Part shown: in pieces, positions 57,694-64,000 of the stretch
How the letters are laid out: the number at the start of each line of letters is the position of its first letter
How positions within the stretch are numbered: position 1 is the first letter of the stretch
DNA from: Changpingibacter yushuensis
GTDB taxonomy: Bacteria; Actinomycetota; Actinomycetes; Actinomycetales; Actinomycetaceae
Assembly: GCF_014041995.1 (NCBI RefSeq)
Contig: NZ_CP059492.1
Span: 2,170,001-2,234,000 of the forward strand
Length of the DNA stretch: 64,000 nucleotides
Direction of reading: 5' to 3'
Notes under the pieces: model-generated
The model's input: the letters and a program-made list of their open reading frames with translations, nothing else
Told to the model about the DNA's origin: nothing
Database searches by the model: none
Translations under genes and position numbers: made by a program

Positions 57694-57993
57694 TCAGTGC
57701 TTCAGCTGGTTCGCGCCGTCAAGCGATGCGGACCGATTGGTACGGAAGATCGCAACCACAATGGCGAGGCCAACTACGACCTCGGCCGCGGCGACGACCA
57801 TAACAAAGAATGCGAAGACCTGACCTTCGATGTTCCCCCACATTCGGGAAAACGTCACAAGAACCAGATTGCATGAGTTGAGCATCAACTCCACGCCGAG
57901 CAGTGCGATGATTGCGTTGCGTCGTGTGAGTACGGCCGCACCGCCAATGGCGAACAGAATGACCGCCAACACTACGTAGTACATGAGGTTCAC
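57694..57993 (-). CDS. nuoK: NADH-quinone oxidoreductase subunit K
   Basis: The 99-residue protein has three membrane helices and the conserved glutamate in [16 protein letters not shown] and [13 protein letters not shown]. Its start overlaps the nuoJ stop by four bases. Confidence 0.96.
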   Translation of the reverse strand: MNLMYYVVLAVILFAIGGAAVLTRRNAIIALLGVELMLNSCNLVLVTFSRMWGNIEGQVFAFFVMVVAAAEVVVGLAIVVAIFRTNRSASLDGANQLKH

Positions 57994-58940
57994 TTTGATT
58001 CCTCCTGCTCGGATTCAGCCGCATCCGGCAAAGCCTCGTTACCCGGATTAATACGCGTTGCCTGCTGTGCTGCGGGATAAGCCGGAGCAGCCTCACCCGG
58101 CATACCAGGCAGTCCCGTCTGAGGTACTCGAGCGGCGAAACCGTCAAGTTCGCCGCTGGCCGCGCGAGCTGCGGTGACGGGCGAAATCTCTGCGACGGAG
58201 CGAGCTTGGCCGCGAATGCGAAGCACTCGAGGGACCGAATCTGCCACTTCTTCGCCACCAACGGTGAGCGCTGGATTTGCTGCGGAGTTGGACTCAGCAA
58301 AGACTCCCGTAGGAGGCTTCTGACCGATGTGACGCCCAGTTTGCACGAACGCCTCCATCTTGGCATCAGCAAGTTCCGCCTGCGAGAGCTTCTTGCGCGG
58401 GGATTCGCGATGAGTCAAGGTCATCGCACCAAGTGCCGCCACGATGAGAAGCGTGCCCGTCAGCTCCATCGTCAAAACATGCGAGCCAAAGATCGATTGG
58501 GCGATAGCTTCCGGATTTGTCGGCGAATTAGCATCCGCCATCCCTACTGCATCTGGAGTAACCGCGCTTAGCACAGCACCTGCCAAGATCACGACGAATC
58601 CGATTCCCGCTACGATCGCTACTGGCCGTTGCATCCGCAGCGTTTCGTGCGTCGAATCGGCGGCATCAACACCAATCATCATGAGCACAAACAAGAACAT
58701 CATGAGAATCGCGCCTGTGTAGACGAGCACTTGCACAACACCCATAAACGGCGCTTCAAGCATCGTGTACAGAACAGCCAAGCAGACCATGATGACGATG
58801 ATGCAACCTGCGGAGTAGACCGCACGGCGGGTAACCAACAGGCCGTAGACGGCCAGAACAACCATCACAACAGCAATGACCCAAAAGAGAATTGCTTCAC
58901 CGGTTGAGATCGTCAGCGCTGTAGTCGTAGCTGACATCAC
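57990..58940 (-). CDS. nuoJ: NADH-quinone oxidoreductase subunit J
   Basis: Membrane subunit with five helices in the first 165 residues ([20 protein letters not shown] is the key helix). The C-terminal 130 residues are hydrophilic, Ala/Pro-rich and not membrane-bound; long tails are known in actinobacterial NuoJ. The length of 316 residues is well above the 184 of E. coli. It overlaps nuoI and nuoK by four bases each. Confidence 0.94.
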   Translation of the reverse strand: MMSATTTALTISTGEAILFWVIAVVMVVLAVYGLLVTRRAVYSAGCIIVIMVCLAVLYTMLEAPFMGVVQVLVYTGAILMMFLFVLMMIGVDAADSTHETLRMQRPVAIVAGIGFVVILAGAVLSAVTPDAVGMADANSPTNPEAIAQSIFGSHVLTMELTGTLLIVAALGAMTLTHRESPRKKLSQAELADAKMEAFVQTGRHIGQKPPTGVFAESNSAANPALTVGGEEVADSVPRVLRIRGQARSVAEISPVTAARAASGELDGFAARVPQTGLPGMPGEAAPAYPAAQQATRINPGNEALPDAAESEQEESK

Positions 58941-59620
58941 TTGCTCCCATCTACAGGTTTGGCAGTTGCCAAGGTCGGATCATCCGGGCGATGCTCGCGC
59001 ACCCACGCCACCTGTTCTTCCGTTGGCCCTGAAATCTCACCACGGTAGTAGTTGGCGTCTGACGTTCCCTCCACCATTGGATGAGGTGCAGCCAGCATGT
59101 TTGCTCCCATCGGAGCAAGCAGATCCTGCTTTTCGTAGATGAGTGACTCGCGCGTGGGGCCAGCCAACTCGAACTCGTTCGTCATAGTCAGCGCTCTGGT
59201 GGGACATGCCTGAATGCAGTAACCACAGAAGATACAGCGCAAGTAGTTGATCTGGTAAACCGCACCAAAACGCTCCCCTGGCGAAAACTGCGCCTCGGGG
59301 CTATTAGCGTGAGCTTCAACGAAAATCGCGTCGGCGGGACATGCCCATGCGCAAAGCTCGCAGCCGATGCAGCGTTCCAAACCATCGGCATACCGGTTGA
59401 GCTGGTGTCGGCCGTGATAGCGCGGCTGAGTAGGTACCCGCTCTTCGGGGTATTGTTCCGTCACTGACTTCTTAAACATGGCCGAAATAGTTACGCCATA
59501 GCCAGCCACCGGTGCAAAAAACTCACCAATCGGGCCCTTTTGGGCCGGGCCCCACAGGGCCGGATCCGGATCCGGGAAGTCATTCCCGGCCGGGCCTGTT
59601 TCATACTGGTTCTCAGTCAC
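58937..59620 (-). CDS. nuoI: NADH-quinone oxidoreductase subunit I
   Basis: Carries the two 4Fe-4S clusters N6a and N6b between NuoG and NuoB. The 227-residue protein has [14 protein letters not shown] and [14 protein letters not shown], with the [17 protein letters not shown] lead-in. The GTG at 59620 follows AAGGAGG and overlaps the end of nuoH by eight bases; upstream codons have no homology. Confidence 0.95.
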   Translation of the reverse strand: MTENQYETGPAGNDFPDPDPALWGPAQKGPIGEFFAPVAGYGVTISAMFKKSVTEQYPEERVPTQPRYHGRHQLNRYADGLERCIGCELCAWACPADAIFVEAHANSPEAQFSPGERFGAVYQINYLRCIFCGYCIQACPTRALTMTNEFELAGPTRESLIYEKQDLLAPMGANMLAAPHPMVEGTSDANYYRGEISGPTEEQVAWVREHRPDDPTLATAKPVDGSK

Positions 59621-60971
59621 GGTCAGCCTCCTTGATGTTGCTGACAGCAGCGCGGGAAGAGCTGGATACGTCACGGCGCTGTGCGCGAGGCGACGGGGGC
59701 AGCGACTGTCCCGGCATTGGCGGCACTGGGAAGCCACCAGCCATCGGATCGAATTCTTCTTCTGGTCTGACGAACCCGGGCTGGCCGGAGGCATCGTCCT
59801 CTTCTTCGTCATTGCCGCCGAAGAACCAGATCGCGACAAGTGCAATCAGGAAGACGATGGCGATAGCGAGCAGCAAGCTCCGACGCGATAGATCGGTGAA
59901 GGCGGAAACGCCCTGAATAACCATCACGCAGACCAACCATGTAAGCGCGGTAGGAATCAGTACCTTCCACCCGAGCTTCATGAAGTGGTCGTAGCGCATA
60001 CGCAGCAGTGTTGCACGGGTCCAGATCATGAAGAACATGAACACCCACGTCTTCAGCACGAACCAAAGCATTGGGACCCAGCCCACGTTCGGATCCCCGC
60101 CCCACAGCGAGTAGATCCACGTCACGATCGGACCTGCGCGCCAGCCGCCGAGGAACACCGTGGTGGCGATCATCGAGACGTTGAGCATGTTGATGTACTC
60201 GGACAGGTAGTACCACGCGAACTTCATCGAAGAGTATTCCGTGGTGTGGCCGGCGACTAGTTCGCCTTCTGCCTCAGGAAGATCGAAGGGCAAGCGGTTG
60301 GTTTCGCCGAACATCGAGATGATGTACACGCAGAATGCCGGGAAGAGCGTAATGCAGTTCCACAGACCGGCTTGCGAATCAACAATTGCCGAAGTGGACA
60401 TAGAACCCGCGGTGAGGAAGACCGTCACAAGCGAGAGACCCATCGCAAGTTCGTAGGAAATCATCTGGGTTGCAGAACGAACGGCACCATACAGCGGAAG
60501 AGTGGAACGGGTGGACCAACCACCGAACACTAGGCCGTATTCGCCCAGTGCCGCCACGGCGAGCACAAAGAGAATCGCCACCGGAGAGTCAGCCAGCTGC
60601 AACGGAGTGCTATGGCCGAACAATGAGACCTGCGGTCCCATCGGCAGCACAGCCATAAGCATGAATGCACATGCTGCGGAAACGACAGGTGCAAGGAAGT
60701 ACATGACTTTATCGGCGCCGTCGAGCCAGATATCTTCCTTAATGATGAGCTTGAGAGCATCGGCGAAAGCCTGACCGAAACCTAACGGTCCAACGCGGTT
60801 CGGCCCAAGTCGGCTCTGCATCCGGCCCAAACCACGGCGTTCTACCCACAGGGCCAGAATGACCGAAAGAATCAGATAAAGAATGATGAATACGGCCTTG
60901 ATGACCCAAATCCACCATGTGTCTTCAGTGAAGTCAGCGATCTGCACACTTGCCAAGATGGTCGGCGTCAC
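59613..60971 (-). CDS. nuoH: NADH-quinone oxidoreductase subunit H
   Basis: Membrane subunit forming the quinone pocket with NuoB and NuoD. The 452-residue protein has eight helices and [20 protein letters not shown] and the quinone-site [18 protein letters not shown]-terminal tail of about 65 residues is acidic and Pro-rich and contains no helix; it makes the protein clearly longer than E. coli NuoH (325). The GTG at 60971 follows GGAGGTG and overlaps the nuoG stop. Confidence 0.95.
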   Translation of the reverse strand: MTPTILASVQIADFTEDTWWIWVIKAVFIILYLILSVILALWVERRGLGRMQSRLGPNRVGPLGFGQAFADALKLIIKEDIWLDGADKVMYFLAPVVSAACAFMLMAVLPMGPQVSLFGHSTPLQLADSPVAILFVLAVAALGEYGLVFGGWSTRSTLPLYGAVRSATQMISYELAMGLSLVTVFLTAGSMSTSAIVDSQAGLWNCITLFPAFCVYIISMFGETNRLPFDLPEAEGELVAGHTTEYSSMKFAWYYLSEYINMLNVSMIATTVFLGGWRAGPIVTWIYSLWGGDPNVGWVPMLWFVLKTWVFMFFMIWTRATLLRMRYDHFMKLGWKVLIPTALTWLVCVMVIQGVSAFTDLSRRSLLLAIAIVFLIALVAIWFFGGNDEEEDDASGQPGFVRPEEEFDPMAGGFPVPPMPGQSLPPSPRAQRRDVSSSSRAAVSNIKEADRD

Positions 60972-63553
60972 TTTGTCACCTCCGCATTGGCTGCAGCCAG
61001 TGCAACCTTCTGCCCGGCATGAACGCCGAGCGTTGTGATCTGACATCCCACAGAGTTCTGAGGCACCCACACAACACCGTCAGGCATTGAGGTGACCGCA
61101 GCTTCAAGCTTCAATGTTCCGGCTGGGCCAGAAACGTTGATGAGAGAACCGTTGGCAACTCCGGCCGCGGCAGCTGTGTTGGCCGAAAGGACAGCCACAG
61201 GCTTCCGAGCAGTGCCCGCCAGGTGAGGTTCGAAGTCTTGCAGAGTGCCTGCACCAAGCATGAGATTCCAGCTTGCCAAGATGGCTTCCCCGACCTCGGG
61301 CACTTCAACCTGTTGCGCCGGATACTGCGGTTGCGCTGCTCGCACCCCGTCCCATGTATGGAACTCAGAAATCTCGTTGACGACGTCGCCCAACCGAGCC
61401 AACCCCATATCCACGCCCATTTCACGGCCCAGATCGTTGAGGACTGTGCGATCAGGAAGCTGAACTGAAGTCAGTACCTGACCAAATGGTCGGATGCGGC
61501 CTTCCCAATTGACGAACGATCCGCCCTTTTCGCTCGGCGGAGCCACCGGGAGGACCACGTCAGCCAACTGCGAGGTGGCAGATGCCCGAACCTCAAGTTG
61601 TACAACGAATCCAGTGCTCTCAATAGACGTGCGCGCACCGTCAGGAAGATCGGCCACATCAACGCCACCCAAGACCAACGCGCCGAGTTCGCCCGAAGCC
61701 GCAGCCTCGAGGATCTCCGGAGCGCGACGCCCAGGTGTGCTTGGTAGAGAAGCAACTCCCCATACAGCGGCAGCGTCAATACGTGCTGCTGAATCCTCGA
61801 CTGGACGGCCCCCGGGAAGCAAGGTGCCAATAGCGCCAACTTCCAATGCGCCGCGATCACCCGCACGCCGTGGAATCCACGCAAGTTGAGCGCCAGTACG
61901 ATGAGCGAGATCAAGAGCAGCACTGAGCGCTCCTGGAACCGACGCGGCACGTTCACCCACCAGAATCACGCCAGCTTCTGCGAGCGAATCGTAGGTTGGG
62001 TCGCCTGCTGCAAGGTTGTTCAGCACTACTGCTTCGCTACCCGGAGCTGCCGGGATGAGCCGTGCGCCCATCTTTGCCGTTCCGCCAGTTGCGTATGGGC
62101 CGACGACGGAAACCGTGACCGTTCCGGCCAAGAAGCCCTTGCGTAGGCGCAAGAAGACAGTCCCGCACTCTTCTTCGGCTTCAAAGCCGACCGCGAGAAC
62201 GTGCCCCGCATGCTCAAGCGCTTGGTAGGTTACACCCACGCCCGTGCCAGCAACCACTGAAGCCAGGAAGGAATCTTCCTCCTCAGAGCTTGCGCGAGTG
62301 CGGAAATCGATGTCGTTCGTACCAAGAACTGTGCGAGCAAACTTCGAATAGGCGTATGCGTCTTCCATTGCCAAGCGGCCACCGGTCAAGACGCCAACGT
62401 TCTTACCTGCAGCAGAAAGCCCACGAGCGGCAACATCGAGTGCATCGGGCCACGAGGTCGGTACCAGCGCACCTGATTCGTCCCGGACCAATGGTGTGGT
62501 CAGCCGATCTGAGCCATTCTGCCAGCGGAAGGCGAATCGATCCTTGTCGGTGATCCACTCTTCATTGACCTCTGCATCCTCGCCGGAAAGCCTGCGAACG
62601 ATTTCGCCACGGCGATGATCGATGCGAATAGCTGAACCTGAGGCGTCGTGCTCGGCCACACCGGCAACAGAAACAAGATCAAATGGGCGGGCCCGGAAGC
62701 GGTACGAAGCACTCGTCAGCGCACCAACTGGGCAAATCTGAATAATGTTGCCAGAGAAGTAGGAAGCGAAGGGGCGCCCTGATGCATCCTCTTCGGAGGC
62801 TTCAATGGGACCAGCGGAGAATCCCTCTGCTAGGCCGCTCTGGCCATATGGGCCAACGTACTGAGCCGGAACGTACTCAGGCGTGGCGCCCTCGTCGTCG
62901 GAAAAGTTCAGAACCTGAGCATCGAAGTTGCCGACCTGCGAACCGTTCAGGCTATGGACGGCGTAACCTGGGGTGCCGCCGCCACGTCCCTGCAACTGAA
63001 TGAAGCGATCACCGGTGATCTGCGACTGGAAACGCGTGCAACGCTGGCACAAGATGCAGCGGTCGCGATCCAGAAGGATCTGTGATGAAATCTGAATTGG
63101 CTTCGGGAACGTACGCTTTACGTCGATGAACCGTGATGTAGCGCGCCCTTCCGTCATCGCCTGATTCTGCAAGGGGCATTCGCCGCCCTTATCGCACACC
63201 GGGCAGTCCATCGGATGGTTGATCAGCAGGAATTCCATGATTCCGTGCTGAGCCTTCTTCGAAACCTCGGAAGTGTGCTGCGTGTAGACCTCCATGCCAG
63301 GAGAAACAGCCTCTGCACACGAAGCCACAGGCTTCGGCATCGTCGCAAGGTTGCCGTCGCGGCCCGGACGGGCCACCTCTACCAAGCACTGGCGGCAAGC
63401 GCCGGCCGGCTTGAGCAGGGGGTGATCACAGAAGCGAGGAATGCGCACGCCAACTTGTTCAGCAGCGCGGATGATCATCGTTCCCTTGGGAACTGCCACA
63501 TCCTTGCCATCGATCTTGAGGTTAACGAGCTCGTCCGTTTCGGTTGTACTCAT
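60968..63553 (-). CDS. nuoG: NADH-quinone oxidoreductase subunit G
   Basis: Iron-sulfur subunit of the peripheral arm. The 861-residue protein has the N-terminal 2Fe-2S ligands in RIPRFCDHPLLKPAGACRQC, the CPVCDKGGECPLQNQ and CILCQRCTRFQSQITGDRFI motifs, then a molybdopterin-oxidoreductase-like domain without cofactor residues. I do not see the extra CxxCxxxC N7 site after the third cluster motif. It overlaps nuoF and nuoH by four bases each. Confidence 0.95.
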   Translation of the reverse strand: MSTTETDELVNLKIDGKDVAVPKGTMIIRAAEQVGVRIPRFCDHPLLKPAGACRQCLVEVARPGRDGNLATMPKPVASCAEAVSPGMEVYTQHTSEVSKKAQHGIMEFLLINHPMDCPVCDKGGECPLQNQAMTEGRATSRFIDVKRTFPKPIQISSQILLDRDRCILCQRCTRFQSQITGDRFIQLQGRGGGTPGYAVHSLNGSQVGNFDAQVLNFSDDEGATPEYVPAQYVGPYGQSGLAEGFSAGPIEASEEDASGRPFASYFSGNIIQICPVGALTSASYRFRARPFDLVSVAGVAEHDASGSAIRIDHRRGEIVRRLSGEDAEVNEEWITDKDRFAFRWQNGSDRLTTPLVRDESGALVPTSWPDALDVAARGLSAAGKNVGVLTGGRLAMEDAYAYSKFARTVLGTNDIDFRTRASSEEEDSFLASVVAGTGVGVTYQALEHAGHVLAVGFEAEEECGTVFLRLRKGFLAGTVTVSVVGPYATGGTAKMGARLIPAAPGSEAVVLNNLAAGDPTYDSLAEAGVILVGERAASVPGALSAALDLAHRTGAQLAWIPRRAGDRGALEVGAIGTLLPGGRPVEDSAARIDAAAVWGVASLPSTPGRRAPEILEAAASGELGALVLGGVDVADLPDGARTSIESTGFVVQLEVRASATSQLADVVLPVAPPSEKGGSFVNWEGRIRPFGQVLTSVQLPDRTVLNDLGREMGVDMGLARLGDVVNEISEFHTWDGVRAAQPQYPAQQVEVPEVGEAILASWNLMLGAGTLQDFEPHLAGTARKPVAVLSANTAAAAGVANGSLINVSGPAGTLKLEAAVTSMPDGVVWVPQNSVGCQITTLGVHAGQKVALAAANAEVTK

Positions 63554-64000
63554 CGAACACCCACCTCACCAAATACAGTCGTCTTTTCGTAGGGGAACAA
63601 CTCGCGAGCCGGAGTCGTGTAGCCAGCTTCGAACTCTTCACGGAACAGTTCGATGCCGGACTTGATCGGAGTCGCGGCGGCGTCTCCGAGAGCGCAGAAT
63701 GAGCGCCCTTGGATGTTGTTAGCGATTTCGTACAGTAGATCCACGTCGCCTGGCTTGCCTTTGCCTGCCTCAAGGCGATGCATGATCTGACGCATCCAGA
63801 AAGTACCCTCACGGCACGGTGTGCACTTGCCACATGATTCGTGCTGATAGAAATCGGTCCACCGGGAAATAACCCGAACAACCGAAACCGTATCGTCGAA
63901 CATCATGAGTGCGCGTGTTGCGAGCATTGATCCTGCATCACGGACGCCACTGTAATCCAGCGGAACTTCAAGGTGAGCCGGCGTGAACAGCGGTGCGGAT
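63550..64000 (-). CDS. nuoF: NADH-quinone oxidoreductase subunit F, C-terminal part (runs off the window)
   Basis: NADH- and FMN-binding subunit, seen from about the last 150 residues. The frame is open to base 64000. It shows the 4Fe-4S (N3) ligands in ESCGKCTPCREGTFWM and FCALGDAAATPI and ends GEVGVR. The NADH and FMN sites lie beyond the window. The stop overlaps the nuoG start by four bases. Confidence 0.95.
   Translation of the reverse strand, partial: SAPLFTPAHLEVPLDYSGVRDAGSMLATRALMMFDDTVSVVRVISRWTDFYQHESCGKCTPCREGTFWMRQIMHRLEAGKGKPGDVDLLYEIANNIQGRSFCALGDAAATPIKSGIELFREEFEAGYTTPARELFPYEKTTVFGEVGVR

Overview
The window comes from an actinobacterium of moderate-to-high G+C. The support is a set of phylum-specific genes: nucS (EndoMS mismatch endonuclease), a RsrA/RshA-type zinc anti-sigma factor beside SigH, the one-chain Kgd/OdhA 2-oxoglutarate enzyme, the 24-residue ribosomal protein bL37, and DUF2550, DUF6459 and DUF6912 proteins. 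The order argS-lysA-hom-thrC-thrB-rho-rpmE-prfA-prmC-Sua5-wecA-atpI-atpBEFHAGDC-DUF2550-nucS matches, as I remember it, the block around Rv1292-Rv1321 of Mycobacterium tuberculosis. Placement in Actinomycetaceae or a neighbouring family is only a guess. GTG and TTG starts and 1-8 nt gene overlaps are frequent.

Layout. 1-183: 5' end of nagA. 217-10884 (minus): nucS, DUF2550, the F1Fo ATP synthase operon, atpI-like, wecA-like and Sua5 genes. 10897-18965 (minus): prmC, prfA, rpmE, rho, thrB, thrC, hom. 19157: aroD, divergent from hom. 20019-23195 (minus): lysA and argS, separated by an intrinsic terminator. 23303: tRNA-Arg(CCG). 23441-28870 (minus): YchJ-like protein, GDPD phosphodiesterase, a membrane-anchored M23 peptidase and two CNNM/CBS proteins. 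29151: kgd. 33002-35870: an accessory locus resembling lactococcin-972 bacteriocin export/immunity modules. Its membrane gene is split by an in-frame TGA and no intact bacteriocin gene is visible. 35973: an SGNH-fold protein without catalytic residues. 36637-37905 (minus): bL37, rsrA-like, sigH. 38056-40992: DoxX, aroA, rsgA. 41108-46807: hisN-like, a phosphoribosyltransferase, sbcD, sbcC. 46980-48474: DUF6912 and DUF6459. 48483-51329 (minus): secA. 51547-64000 (minus): a polyprenyl diphosphate synthase and complex I genes nuoN back to nuoF, which runs off the window.

How it fits together. Most of the window is core metabolism. Complex I and a menaquinone-type side-chain prenyl synthase sit in one overlapping gene train, and the ATP synthase that uses the proton gradient is in the first 10 kb. 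Aspartate-family amino acid synthesis (lysA, hom, thrC, thrB) is beside Rho, ribosomal protein L31, release factor 1 and its methylase. Repair functions are nucS and SbcCD.

The most unusual features are the decayed-looking lactococcin-972-type locus, a string of perfect hairpins filling the thrB-rho spacer, an eight-copy 19-bp repeat array after sbcC, the SGNH pseudoenzyme and a 16-bp perfect palindrome at a promoter-like site before the DUF6459 gene. All family assignments were made by reading motifs, not by database search.
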